A DNA stretch of 64,000 nucleotides from Kiritimatiellia bacterium (lineage in GTDB: Bacteria > Verrucomicrobiota > Kiritimatiellia > CAIQIC01 > Lenti-01): the NCBI GenBank assembly GCA_028681135.1, contig JAQUJC010000003.1:16263-80262 (forward strand), written 5' to 3'. Below, piece after piece: positions 44,871 to 53,912 of the stretch (positions are counted from its first letter, which is position 1; every line of letters begins with the position of its first letter). The notes under the pieces are model-generated. The model made no database searches. It worked only from the letters and a program-made list of their open reading frames with translations, and was not told where the DNA came from. Made by a program: the position numbers and the translations under genes.

Positions 44871-44900
44871 AGTGCGCGGTTATTATAATAACCGCGCACT
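44871..44900. repeat. Perfect 30-bp palindrome (pair 1, right)
   Basis: The core is the same TTATTATAATAA, with longer arms AGTGCGCGG/CCGCGCACT. The centre is 113 bp from the first palindrome. The 86 bp between them are AT-rich and gene-free; the HPr gene (leftward) ends 50 bp later. Confidence 0.9.
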
Positions 44901-44950
44901 CGGCGATAGCAGGAAAAGGGAGAGAATTGTGTGAGTCGGAACCGTTCTGG

Positions 44951-45265
44951 CTACCGCTTGGGAGCGGCGTGGTCCGGTTTGGGTTCCGGGATATCCTGTG
45001 GTGGAAAATCAAAGTTAGTCTCGAACAGCTCGACGAGCCGGTCCGCCACCTGCGTTTCGTTCTCCCCGTCGACCCCAATTTTGACCGTACTGCCCTGATG
45101 CAATTCCAAGGATAGCAGTTGCATCACAGAACTCACATCACACGAACCGTGGCCGTTTGAAATCCGGATATTCCCAGGATACTCCAGGAATTCCTTGACG
45201 ATCAAGGCCGATGGGCGGCAGTGAATGCCCTGAGAATTGGCTATAATGGTTTCGCGTGTTTGCAT
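44951..45265 (-). CDS. HPr-family phosphocarrier protein
   Basis: The 104-residue protein has the HPr fold: active His15 in SQGIHCRPSALIVK and the Ser46 regulatory region CDVSSVMQLLSLEL. HPr carries phosphate from PEP via enzyme I to sugar permeases or, in species lacking permeases, serves in regulation through Ser46 phosphorylation. The usual Ala after His is Cys here. A Pro/Lys-rich tail of about 15 residues is added. No hprK or enzyme I is next to it. Confidence 0.88.
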   Translation of the reverse strand: MQTRETIIANSQGIHCRPSALIVKEFLEYPGNIRISNGHGSCDVSSVMQLLSLELHQGSTVKIGVDGENETQVADRLVELFETNFDFPPQDIPEPKPDHAAPKR

Positions 45266-45351
45266 GGTTTAAATTGCAAAATGGCAGATACAGCCACAGT
45301 ATGGGCATTGCTGTCGAGTTAAAATCCGATTAAGATGCCTCGCCATTCATT

Positions 45352-45963
45352 TCAAAACAGCTCCACCACATAGGCAATGGCCTCGCCAATCATGTTTCGT
45401 ACGCCCTCTGAACAGCTCCACCAGTCATGATGATTGTATGCGGTCGGCGTCAGAGCCACGCTTCCCACCGCGACGCCGTCACCAAATACTTGTTGAAAAG
45501 TCCGCCAGCTTCGGCGGGTATGGGGCCCTTCGCTGGCCAGATTAAAGGCTCCCCGCTCCAGATTGAGTTCTGCCTTCAGGGCCCGCGCCGAGGCTCGGGT
45601 GCGACCTCGGCGCACTTTGTCTGCCGGAACGGCCTGCAGGTCAAATTGGCCCCCCAAGTCCAAGGCCTCCATTCGGGCTTTGGTCATTTCCGGCAGGGAA
45701 TTCCACGCCACCAAATAGCTGCCGACGGCAATGGGTCCACCCGTCAAATAAATCTGTTCCACCCCATTCGACGCGGCCCAGCCAACCGCCTGCTCCAGCA
45801 CATCGTCATCCAACCAGCCCTCGATCACAAGAAGGTCCGACACCACGGGGGCATGCCGCGCCAGAAACGGATACGCCCCCCAGAACAGCCACCCCGCCAG
45901 CAGCAGCAGCAGCACCAGCACCAACAAACCGCAGCCCGTGCCGCGTTTCTGGAAAAGCCTCAT
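45352..45963 (-). CDS. YdcF/SanA/ElyC-like membrane protein (DUF218 type)
   Basis: The 203-residue protein has one N-terminal span (CGLLVLVLLLLLAGWLFWG) and a Rossmann-like domain with DLLVIEGWLDDDVLEQAVGW, IYLTGGPIAVGSYL and LASEGPHTRRSWRTF, the pattern of the DUF218/ElyC group implicated in envelope maintenance. It is coupled to the zinc-ribbon gene by a 4-bp overlap. Substrate unknown. Confidence 0.7.
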   Translation of the reverse strand: MRLFQKRGTGCGLLVLVLLLLLAGWLFWGAYPFLARHAPVVSDLLVIEGWLDDDVLEQAVGWAASNGVEQIYLTGGPIAVGSYLVAWNSLPEMTKARMEALDLGGQFDLQAVPADKVRRGRTRASARALKAELNLERGAFNLASEGPHTRRSWRTFQQVFGDGVAVGSVALTPTAYNHHDWWSCSEGVRNMIGEAIAYVVELF

Positions 45964-46172
45964 GACAACTTATGCTGGCGTGGGGGCAAGCGCCGTGGGG
46001 GCATATCGCCGGGAGCATTTTTCAGGTCCGGCACCTGCATCATCTTGCCGCAAATCGGGCACTCGATCATCTCACCGAACAGCTCTCGCCCGGCATCGAT
46101 GTGCTGGCCACAGTCTGGACAAGCAAACTTTATCCCGAGCACATCCTTGCGCAATACTCTCCACGGTTTCAT
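45960..46172 (-). CDS. Small zinc-ribbon protein
   Basis: The 70-residue product has two CxxC knuckles (FACPDCGQHIDAGRELFGEM, then ECPICGKMMQVP), a zinc ribbon of the type that often sits in front of larger domains. ATG 46172 (MKPWRVLRKDVLG) is chosen; the frame is open to 46235 without a better start. Its stop overlaps the YdcF-like start by four bases. Confidence 0.65.
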   Translation of the reverse strand: MKPWRVLRKDVLGIKFACPDCGQHIDAGRELFGEMIECPICGKMMQVPDLKNAPGDMPPRRLPPRQHKLS

Positions 46173-46291
46173 GGCTGTATTATGCCCTGATTCTCGCTCC
46201 CAGTTCAATTTTAATCGGCGGCAAGCGATACACACACGGAAACGCGCCCTTTTATCATTGACCTGACACGGGCATCTCGTACTCTTGCTTT

Positions 46292-47152
46292 ATGTTCATA
46301 TCATGTTCACGCACCTTTCGAATGATCTACGCCGGGTTGGCCTTGCTGGTTCTGGCCTGTAGCGCCCCGCATCACGCCCTGGCCGCCAAGAAATGGCGCG
46401 AATATACGGGGTGCCGCCTCATCCCCCATTCCGGCAACGATGGCGACAGCTTTCACGTCAAACCCAGCAACAGAAAAAGCCGCTATCTCTTCCGCCTCTA
46501 CTTCGTGGACACCCCCGAATCGGAAAAATCCCTCCCTGAGCGCCTCCAGGAACAGGCCGACTATTTCGGCATCGCCGACATCAAAGACATCGTCAAACTC
46601 GGCAAGGAAGCCACAAAATTTACGGAACAATTTCTTGCGGATGGCAATTTTACTGTTCACTCCCGCCTATCAGATGCCCTGGGCCGCTCCTCCAAAGACC
46701 GCAACTATGGCATGATTCTGTCCGCTGACGGGCGCGATCTGGGCTACGAGCTGGTCCGCAACGGCCTCGCCCGGATTCATGGCATGCCTACAAATTTGAG
46801 TGATCTTGATGCCTACAAGCGCTCTTCCGCCAACTGGCAAAAGTACTTACGCGGCGCGGAAGCCCAAGCCAAGAATGAAAAACTCGGTGGCTGGGCCTAT
46901 GCCAGTCCCACCTCACGCTTGGATGCCCTCTTTGCGCCGCGTGAAGTCGAAGAACAGGATGTCGTGCTCAGCCGCACCATTAGCATCTATCCCACTGATC
47001 CCTCGCAAACCCGCCCGATTGGCCGCCTGAATCCCGGTGTCACCGTGCATGTCATCAAGGGTATCAGTCCCGACCGCGCCCAGGTGAAATTCACCACCTC
47101 CAACGGCAAAACCTACGAAGGTTCCGCTCGTTTTATCGATCTCGGCCTCTAG
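46292..47152 (+). CDS. Secreted thermonuclease-family (SNase-like) protein
   Basis: The 286-residue protein has an N-terminal signal (MIYAGLALLVLACSAPHHAL after Met11) and an SNase OB fold: NDGDSFHVK with the metal-binding Asp, RLYFVDTPESE with the catalytic Arg, and LGYELVRNGLARI. About 60 extra residues at the C-terminus (RTISIYPTDPSQTRP onward) look like an SH3-type domain. It probably degrades nucleic acid in the periplasm or outside. Met11 (46322) is a possible true start. Confidence 0.82.
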   Translation: MFISCSRTFRMIYAGLALLVLACSAPHHALAAKKWREYTGCRLIPHSGNDGDSFHVKPSNRKSRYLFRLYFVDTPESEKSLPERLQEQADYFGIADIKDIVKLGKEATKFTEQFLADGNFTVHSRLSDALGRSSKDRNYGMILSADGRDLGYELVRNGLARIHGMPTNLSDLDAYKRSSANWQKYLRGAEAQAKNEKLGGWAYASPTSRLDALFAPREVEEQDVVLSRTISIYPTDPSQTRPIGRLNPGVTVHVIKGISPDRAQVKFTTSNGKTYEGSARFIDLGL

Positions 47153-47165
47153 CCTGCATTATTCA

Positions 47166-47250
47166 TCAACATGGATAAAAACGCCGTACCATAATGCAGC
47201 GTAGTTTGATATGGACAACCGCACAAAAAGTCAGTTTTCATCCATGTTGA
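47166..47250. repeat. Imperfect inverted repeat after the nuclease gene
   Basis: TCAACATGGATAAAAAC (47166-47182) and GTTTTCATCCATGTTGA (47234-47250) are complementary at all but one base, with a 51-base spacer. This is too wide for a standard terminator. The rest of the 242-bp gap shows no gene. Confidence 0.5.
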
Positions 47251-47394
47251 CCAAGGGCGCGACGATTCCAGCCCATCTGCTTTGTTGCGCGGGGGTTCGC
47301 AGTATGCCTATACGGCTTCACTCTCCCGACACTCTGGGAGAGGTCGGGACATCTGGGCCGGACTTGTCGCGTGAATAATCCAGGCTAGTCCGGG

Positions 47395-47754
47395 TTAACC
47401 GGACAATTTTTGCCGCACTATGTCCACGGCCACGCTGCGCGTATGCGCCAGCGCGCCCGGTTTGTCCACGGTCACCCGCACCGCCTGCACGCCATCATGG
47501 GTCATGCAGGCCTCGGCCACTCCGGCAGCCAGCGCTTCAATCAACCGGTACTTCCCCTTTTTCGCCACTGCGATCGCGGCCTCTTCGATGAGTTCATAGC
47601 TCAGCGCGTCGGCCAGCTCATCGGATTTGCCCGCCCGCCGCGTGTCACAGGCCACCGCGATATCCACCCGAACCCGCCGTGTCCTCCGGCGCTCTTCCGG
47701 ATACACCCCCAGCACGCAACGCAGCTCCAAGCCGCGCAGATGAATCCAATCCAT
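47395..47754 (-). CDS. folB: Dihydroneopterin aldolase
   Basis: FolB converts dihydroneopterin to 6-hydroxymethyl-dihydropterin in folate synthesis. The 119-residue protein starts MDWIHLRGLELRCVLGVYPE, with the family's IGVYxxER pattern, and has DALSYELIEEA (active Tyr/Glu) and VRVTVDKPGAL (active Lys). I use Met at 47754, which fits the normal N-terminus; the frame extends to 47814. Other folate genes are not beside it. Confidence 0.9.
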   Translation of the reverse strand: MDWIHLRGLELRCVLGVYPEERRRTRRVRVDIAVACDTRRAGKSDELADALSYELIEEAAIAVAKKGKYRLIEALAAGVAEACMTHDGVQAVRVTVDKPGALAHTRSVAVDIVRQKLSG

Positions 47755-47927
47755 TTGTTGTCCGCTCGTTTGACCAAGCGTGGCCTCAAATTTTCGGTGG
47801 GCGGGGGTTTTCATTTCACACGGAGTCTACCTCTCTTCCGCCCCGGACCGCAATCTTCACAATACCCGTTTCCTCGGCACCGGCGACGGTGTGGCCTTGT
47901 CGCGCAGGGGGACCGTTATAAGCAAAG

Positions 47928-48079
47928 GGGCGCATCTGCGATTCGGTGCAACTGTCCTGGCACGGGTTCCAATCCCGGCTCACCGGGGACGGTTCGCCCT
48001 ACCCCATGCGATGTTGTGCGCCACCGGTAGGGCGAATCGTCACGATGAGCCATTCCTGCACCCAATCGCGGATGCGCCC
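47928..48079. mobile_element. Probable MITE with terminal inverted repeats and 9-bp target duplication
   Basis: The 152-bp element starts GGGCGCATCTGCGATTCGGT and ends with its complement (48079-48057), 21 of 23 bases paired. Inside, GGCTCACCGGGGACGGTTCG (47977 on) pairs with GGGCGAATCGTCACGATGAG (48030 on). TAAGCAAAG flanks both sides (47919-47927 and 48080-48088). No gene is carried. It sits 64 bp before the NSS transporter. Confidence 0.75.
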
Positions 48080-48143
48080 TAAGCAAAGGGACTTGCCCAG
48101 CGCACTCGCATTGATTAGGTTTCTTGCATTAAGGAGCCCCGCC

Positions 48144-49727
48144 ATGAGTACTACAACGGCAACCCGAGAACAATGGAGCGGCCCATTGGGATTCATCCTG
48201 GCGGCAGCCGGTTCCGCCGTCGGGCTCGGCAATATTTGGAAGTTCCCTTACATCGTCGGCGAGAATGGCGGGGGCGCCTTCGTTATCGTCTATCTGCTCT
48301 GTATTGCGGTCATCGGCGCCCCGGTCATGATGTGCGAGTTTGCGCTGGGCCGGCATACTCAGCGTAATCCTGTCGGTGCCTTCAAAGCCCTGTCGCCCAA
48401 ATCCTCGATCCTGGCCCATCTCGTCGGCCTGGGGGTTCTACTCTCCGGCATCTTCCTGCTGCTGTTCCGCTGCTGGGGCTGGGGGGCGCTTCTTATCGGC
48501 CTGGGCCTGCTGATCATCCGCCACGGCTGGGTACTGGTCGGTGTCATGGGGGTCGTCGCCGGCTTCACCATCCTTGCCTTCTACAGCGTTGTCGCGGGCT
48601 GGACCCTCGGTTATGTGTGGAAAGCCATCAGCGGCCAACTTGCCTTTACCGAAGTGGCCGCCGCCAAGACCCATTTTGGGCATTTCATACAAAACCCCGC
48701 CTGGGCGCTTGGCTGCCACTTCACCTTCATGCTGCTGTGTGTCCTCATCGTCTACCGGGGTATTACCGCGGGCATCGAACGCTGGTCTAAAATTCTCATG
48801 CCGCTTCTGGTCCTGATTATTCTGGCGCTCATCATCCGCAGCCTCACCCTCCCGAATGCCATGGTGGGCGTTCGTTTTTACCTCACCCCCGACTTCTCTA
48901 AAATCAACACGGACAGCGTCCTCATCGCCCTGGGCCAAGCCTTTTTCTCGCTCAGCCTCGGGATGGGCGCCATGATGACCTACGGCAGCTATCTCGACCG
49001 CAAAGCCAACCTCTTCACGTCCACCCTCTCCGTGGTCGGGCTCGACACCCTCATTGCACTCATCGCCGGCCTGGCGATTTTTCCCGCTGTCTTCGCACAA
49101 GGATTCAACCCCGATGCCGGCCCCGGGCTCGTCTTCCAGGTTCTGCCCACCGTCTTCAACCAAATCCCCCTGGGCGCGTTCTGGGCATTCCTATTCTTTG
49201 TTCTGCTACTCATCGCCGCGCTGACCTCCGGCATCAGCCTGCTCGAAGTCGCCACGGCCTACTTCGTGGATGAACGCGGCTGGCCGCGCCGTCGCGCCGT
49301 GGTGGTTGTCGGGGGCGCCATCTTCATTCTCGGCAGCCTTTGCGCCATCAGCGTGTCCGACTGGGCGCGCCTCGAATGGATACACACCGGGCTGGTACAG
49401 ATTTTCGGCACCACCAAGGCCTCCTTTTTCGACACGATCGACAATCTCTCTTCCAACTGGTTCCTGCCCCTTGGCGGCCTGTTCATCTCGCTCTTTACCG
49501 GCTGGATTTGGGGCACGAAGTATGCCCTCGACGAAATCCGCCATGGCTCCAGCAACTTTGGCGATGTCCACCTCATTAGTCTTATCGCCGGCCTCAAAGA
49601 CGACCCCTCTCACAACGCCAGCGTCCATGTCGTGACCCTGGCCTCGCTCTGGGGCATCTTCATCCGTTTCATCTCGCCCGTCGCCGTGCTGATCGCCTTC
49701 CTTCATACCATTGGCTGGCTCGGCTGA
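48144..49727 (+). CDS. Sodium-dependent transporter, NSS (SNF) family
   Basis: The 527-residue protein has the LeuT/NSS start AAGSAVGLGNIWKFPY and GGGAFVIVYLLCIAVIGAPV, and about 12 spans. It imports amino acids or related amines with sodium. SGISLLEVATAYFVDERG lies in the span 8-9 region, with the family's sodium-2 site pattern. ATG 48144 is set by AAGGAG seven bases upstream. The probable MITE is directly upstream and may alter expression. Confidence 0.92.
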   Translation: MSTTTATREQWSGPLGFILAAAGSAVGLGNIWKFPYIVGENGGGAFVIVYLLCIAVIGAPVMMCEFALGRHTQRNPVGAFKALSPKSSILAHLVGLGVLLSGIFLLLFRCWGWGALLIGLGLLIIRHGWVLVGVMGVVAGFTILAFYSVVAGWTLGYVWKAISGQLAFTEVAAAKTHFGHFIQNPAWALGCHFTFMLLCVLIVYRGITAGIERWSKILMPLLVLIILALIIRSLTLPNAMVGVRFYLTPDFSKINTDSVLIALGQAFFSLSLGMGAMMTYGSYLDRKANLFTSTLSVVGLDTLIALIAGLAIFPAVFAQGFNPDAGPGLVFQVLPTVFNQIPLGAFWAFLFFVLLLIAALTSGISLLEVATAYFVDERGWPRRRAVVVVGGAIFILGSLCAISVSDWARLEWIHTGLVQIFGTTKASFFDTIDNLSSNWFLPLGGLFISLFTGWIWGTKYALDEIRHGSSNFGDVHLISLIAGLKDDPSHNASVHVVTLASLWGIFIRFISPVAVLIAFLHTIGWLG

Positions 49728-49740
49728 CGGGGGGGGCTGT

Positions 49741-50982
49741 CTATTTACTTTCCCGGACAGCAATCGTTGCGGGAGAGAGGCCCGGAGATACAGGAAGAAA
49801 CTGGCGGCCCGCCCACGTAATCAGGAAGGCCCCAAGCGGTGCGGTCAGCAGAATGCTCAAAACCGCAATCGCGAGAATCAGTTGGCCGGGCGCGGTGCCC
49901 ATGCCGGCGGCGGCCATGGCAAACAGCGGAACACTGCCGATGGCCGCTTGGACGGTGGCTTTGGGCAGATAAGATACACCGATAAAGACCCGTTCCTTGG
50001 GGTTGAAGTCGCTGTTCAGCAGACAAAGCTGCACACCGATGGAACGCCCCACGAGACCCAACAGAATGATGCCGACCCCCGCCAACCCGGCCTGCCAGGC
50101 GACCCCGATATCCACCTGGGCCCCAACCAGTGTAAACAACAGCAATTGTGCAAAAATCCAAAACTTGCCCAGCTTCGACGATATCTCGTGAGCGATGTGC
50201 TCGTCCTTTTCCAGAATGATAAACCCGATGGCCATCAGCGCCAGCAACGCAGAATAGGGAACGACGTGTTCGATACGGTCCTGCAGATTCAGAAGCATCA
50301 CGGCCAGGCCCAGCAAAATCAGCATGCGCTTCGTTGCGCGTGGATTGAACCGTTTGAAAAACCAGAACAGGGCCAGGCCCAGCAGCAGCCCCGAGCCAAT
50401 GCCCAGCACCAGCGAAACCGGAATGCGAGCCAGACTCACTATCAGGTTCTCAGCCTGACCGACATACATGCCGACAAACGCGGTGCACAGAACAATGGCT
50501 ACCGCATCGTCAACCGAGGCCCCCGCGAGCACCAGTGTCGGGGCGCCTTTGTCAGTGCCCCTGCCCTCCTCGATGAACTGAATCATCAGGGGCACCACCA
50601 CAGCCGGGGACACGGCCGCCAGTACACTCCCAAGCATGGCAGCTTCCAAATAGGACAGAGGGAGCAGAAGGGGGCCGATGGCTGTAATAACGGCCACCTC
50701 GCAGATACAGGGGACGAATGACATCACAACGGCCCGGGGTCCGACTTTGGCCAGCGTCTCCCGACTGATTTCAAAGCCTGCCCGCAGCAAAATAACAATC
50801 AGGGCCAGCAGACGGAGCTGCTGCGACACCCGGATGATCTCCGGATTCAGCAGATTCAATGCATAGGGACCGACCACGACCCCCATCAGCAGAAGACCGA
50901 TCAGCCCCGGCATCTTCAGGGCTCGAAAAGCCCAATCCACAACCAATCCCAATAAAAGTAGTTCGGCAATACCCAACAGCAT
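49741..50982 (-). CDS. Cation/proton antiporter, CPA2-like
   Basis: The 413-residue protein has about 12 hydrophobic spans and the CPA signature with two adjacent acidic residues, GASVDDAVAIVLCTAF, plus VLAAVSPAVVVPLMIQF. It exchanges Na+ or K+ for H+. No RCK/TrkA domain is attached, so the 413 residues are only the transport unit. It is convergent with the NSS transporter (13 bp between stops). Confidence 0.88.
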   Translation of the reverse strand: MLLGIAELLLLGLVVDWAFRALKMPGLIGLLLMGVVVGPYALNLLNPEIIRVSQQLRLLALIVILLRAGFEISRETLAKVGPRAVVMSFVPCICEVAVITAIGPLLLPLSYLEAAMLGSVLAAVSPAVVVPLMIQFIEEGRGTDKGAPTLVLAGASVDDAVAIVLCTAFVGMYVGQAENLIVSLARIPVSLVLGIGSGLLLGLALFWFFKRFNPRATKRMLILLGLAVMLLNLQDRIEHVVPYSALLALMAIGFIILEKDEHIAHEISSKLGKFWIFAQLLLFTLVGAQVDIGVAWQAGLAGVGIILLGLVGRSIGVQLCLLNSDFNPKERVFIGVSYLPKATVQAAIGSVPLFAMAAAGMGTAPGQLILAIAVLSILLTAPLGAFLITWAGRQFLPVSPGLSPATIAVRESK

Positions 50983-51360
50983 GGTGCGCTCCTTCGGTCG
51001 TCGGCCAGAACGGGACCAGACAGCATCCGAAACCAGTCCACCCGTTTCGTTATATCAAGGAGGCGTCATCAGCTATATGCGGTTCGCCTGAGACAGGCCG
51101 GCAGACACCATTGCCGTGTGCGAATGAATGTAATAGCTGGTCTGAAAACTTCAAGCGGTATCTGTCCGTCGGGATTCGCGATTCCCGTGTTGACGGCTGA
51201 ATGGGCCCTCTGTTCGCTTCGCTCCATGCCATCGGCATGGCCCGCCCGCAGTCGCCCCGTGTTGCAAGACATTATGGAATTCCCGCTGCAACCCATCAAC
51301 ACCATTGGGTGTTTTCCGTGCTTTTCACTGAGACATGGATACCCTACCGTTCTCTTTCCT
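50983..51360. other. Gene-free gap between antiporter and hrpB
   Basis: No gene that I can support. It contains a perfect hairpin CCATGCC-ATC-GGCATGG (51224-51240). Frames cross it on both strands without good starts. It should hold the divergent promoters of both neighbours, which I could not assign. Confidence 0.5.
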
Positions 51361-53892
51361 ATGTTGCCCATCTATGACATTCGAGAGGAGCTGACGGCTG
51401 CGCTGAAACGGTCGCGGCGGATCATTCTGACCGCGCCGACGGGGTCGGGCAAATCCACACAGGTGCCACAGATGCTGGCGGACATGGGAATTCTGGACGG
51501 CGGCAAGGTCGTGATTCTGCAGCCGCGGCGACTGGCAACGCGATTGCTGGCGGCACGGGTCGCCGAAGAGCGCAACACACGCCTCGGAGATGAGGTGGGC
51601 TACCAGATTCGGATGGAATCGGTCTGCGGCCCCAAGACGCGCATCCATTTCGAGACCGAGGGTATTCTGCTGCGGCAGATGCTGTCGGAGCCAGACCTGC
51701 CCAGCATCTCGGCGATTCTGTTCGATGAATTCCATGAGCGCCATGTCTACGGCGATGTGACACTGGCGCAGGCCCTGCGCCTCCAGCAAACCACACGGCC
51801 AGACCTGATTTTAATCGTGATGTCGGCGACACTGGACACGCGCCTGCTTCAGCCCTACATGGAACCGTGCGACGTGATTCGCTCTGAAGGGCGGGCCTTC
51901 CCCGTCGAAGTCGAGCATATCGCGAAGCCGCTGCATCCGGTTCACGACACCCCCTGGGATGCCGCCGCTGCCGCCTATGAGACGGCCACGCGCGATGGAC
52001 ACAATCCCGGCGACACCCTGATCTTCATGCCGGGCAGCTATGAAATCCAGCGCACGATCAATGCCCTGCGCAACTGCAGCGCCGCCAAGGGGGCCCTGCT
52101 GCTTCCCCTGCACGGGGAACTGCCGCCGCGCGACCAGGATGCCGCTGTCGCGCGCTATGACCAGAAAAAGATTGTGGTGGCCACGAATGTCGCCGAAACC
52201 TCGCTGACCATTGACGGTATCCGGCTGGTGATTGATGCCGGACTGGCGCGGGTCGCGCGGTTCGATCCCTGGCGCGGCATCAACACACTGCTCATAGAAC
52301 ATGTTTCTCATGCTTCGGCCGACCAGCGGGCAGGACGCGCGGGACGCACGGCACCGGGTCATGCCATCCGCCTGTGGACGGACTACGAGCACGCCGGACG
52401 CGCCACCCATGACCTGCCCGAAATCAAACGCGTGGACCCGTCGGACATCATCCTGACGCTGAAAGCGCTGGGGGTGAAAGAGAGTGAGGATTTCAACTGG
52501 CTGGAAGCCCCCGAACCCCGGGCCCTCGAGCGCGCGCTGACCCTGCTGCGCGACCTGGGGGCGCTCGATGGTGATGGCGCACCTACGCCGGTGGGATTGC
52601 GCATGCTGTCCTTCCCCGTTCATCCGCGCTATGCGCGTATGCTCCTCGCCGCTGCCGAGCGCGGTGCCGTCCGCCCCATTGCGCTGATCGCCGCGATAGC
52701 ACAGGGCCGCCCCATTCTGGTGCGCAAGGCCGGGAAACAGGCCGCGGAAGACCGCCGCGACACGCTGGGCGACAGCGGCGGGTCGGACCTGCTGCTCCTG
52801 ATGCGCGCGTGGAATTATGCGCGGCACCATCGTTTTGATCTGAACCAATGTCGCAAACTCGGCATCCATGCGGCGGCGGCCCGCCAGGTCGGGCCACTCT
52901 GGGAGAGCTTTCTGCGTATCGCTGAACGCCAGGGCCTCCCCATTGAATCCTCCCCGCCCGACGATGAAGAAATAGCTAAGTGCGTGCTCACCGGATTCTC
53001 CGACCAGGTCGCGCGTCGGCTCGATCGCGGCACCCTGCGCTGCGATCTGGTTCACAAACGGCGCGGTGAACTCGCCCGGGAATCGATTGCCGATGAAGCC
53101 TCGCTACTGGTGGCAAATGAAATCAATGAAATCGGGCGCGGCGACGGCGAGGTCAATGTCCTGCTGACCCAGGCCACCGCCATCCAAGAGGAGTGGCTGC
53201 GGGAACTGTTCCCGGATGATTTTTCCGAGCGCACCACCGTCGAGTGGGACGCGGCGGGAAAGCGCGTCATTGCCCACCGCGACATCGTCTTCCGCGATCT
53301 GGCGTTATCCTCGCAACCGCTGGACCCGCCCCCGGCGGAAGAAGCCGCGCGCCTCCTTGCCCGTGCCGTTCTTGCTGGCGACTGTCCGCTCAAACAGTGG
53401 AACCGCGCGGTCGACCAGTGGATCGCCCGCGTCAATTTTCTCGCCCAGGCCTGCCCCGACTGGGAACTGCCATCCTACGGCGATGCTGAACGCGAACTGG
53501 TCATCCAGCAAATCTGCCACGGAGCCGTCTCCGCCAAGGCCGTCAAGGACCGCCCCGTCTTGCCTGCCGTCAAATCCCTGCTCTCCCCCGCCCACATTGC
53601 CCTCGTGGACCAATACATGCCCGAACGCGTGGTGCTCTCCAACGGACGCAAGGTTAAGGTGCAGTACGCCGGCACAACGGAACCCTATATCTCGGCCCGC
53701 ATCCAGGAACTCTTCGGCGTCGAGTCGCTGCCCGCCCTCGCCGCCGGACGCCTCCCGCTCGTGCTCCACATCCTCGCCCCCAGCCATCGCCCGGTCCAGA
53801 TCACCAAAGACCTCCCCGGCTTCTGGCGCGACCACTACCCGCGGGTGAAGCAAGAGATGCACCGCAAATACCCCAAGCACGAATGGCGGTAA
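51361..53892 (+). CDS. hrpB: ATP-dependent helicase HrpB
   Basis: The 843-residue DEAH-type helicase has motif I APTGSGKSTQVP (about 25-36), motif II as DEFHE in LFDEFHERHV, motif III MSATLD, and motif VI QRAGRAGRTAPG. The C-terminal half has the HrpB-specific region with VDQYMPERVVLSNGRK and LPLVLHILAPSHRPVQITKD. HrpB helicases act on RNA; the physiological role is unclear. ATG 51361 is chosen as the start of homology; an open frame extends 243 bp upstream with no ribosome site and no family likeness. Confidence 0.93.
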   Translation: MLPIYDIREELTAALKRSRRIILTAPTGSGKSTQVPQMLADMGILDGGKVVILQPRRLATRLLAARVAEERNTRLGDEVGYQIRMESVCGPKTRIHFETEGILLRQMLSEPDLPSISAILFDEFHERHVYGDVTLAQALRLQQTTRPDLILIVMSATLDTRLLQPYMEPCDVIRSEGRAFPVEVEHIAKPLHPVHDTPWDAAAAAYETATRDGHNPGDTLIFMPGSYEIQRTINALRNCSAAKGALLLPLHGELPPRDQDAAVARYDQKKIVVATNVAETSLTIDGIRLVIDAGLARVARFDPWRGINTLLIEHVSHASADQRAGRAGRTAPGHAIRLWTDYEHAGRATHDLPEIKRVDPSDIILTLKALGVKESEDFNWLEAPEPRALERALTLLRDLGALDGDGAPTPVGLRMLSFPVHPRYARMLLAAAERGAVRPIALIAAIAQGRPILVRKAGKQAAEDRRDTLGDSGGSDLLLLMRAWNYARHHRFDLNQCRKLGIHAAAARQVGPLWESFLRIAERQGLPIESSPPDDEEIAKCVLTGFSDQVARRLDRGTLRCDLVHKRRGELARESIADEASLLVANEINEIGRGDGEVNVLLTQATAIQEEWLRELFPDDFSERTTVEWDAAGKRVIAHRDIVFRDLALSSQPLDPPPAEEAARLLARAVLAGDCPLKQWNRAVDQWIARVNFLAQACPDWELPSYGDAERELVIQQICHGAVSAKAVKDRPVLPAVKSLLSPAHIALVDQYMPERVVLSNGRKVKVQYAGTTEPYISARIQELFGVESLPALAAGRLPLVLHILAPSHRPVQITKDLPGFWRDHYPRVKQEMHRKYPKHEWR

Positions 53893-53912
53893 TGCCAAAC
53901 CGACCCTTGTTG

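Noticed and set aside
47388-47404. GTCCGG-GTTAA-CCGGAC hairpin at the end of folB as a terminator
   Set aside because: It overlaps the folB stop codon and no T run follows on the minus strand.
47958-47985. tRNA-like T arm (GGGTTCCAATCCC)
   Set aside because: No acceptor or anticodon arm can be built; it lies inside the MITE-like inverted repeats.
51118-51360. 81-residue N-terminal extension of HrpB
   Set aside because: No likeness to the family, no ribosome site, and normal HrpB homology starts at 51361.
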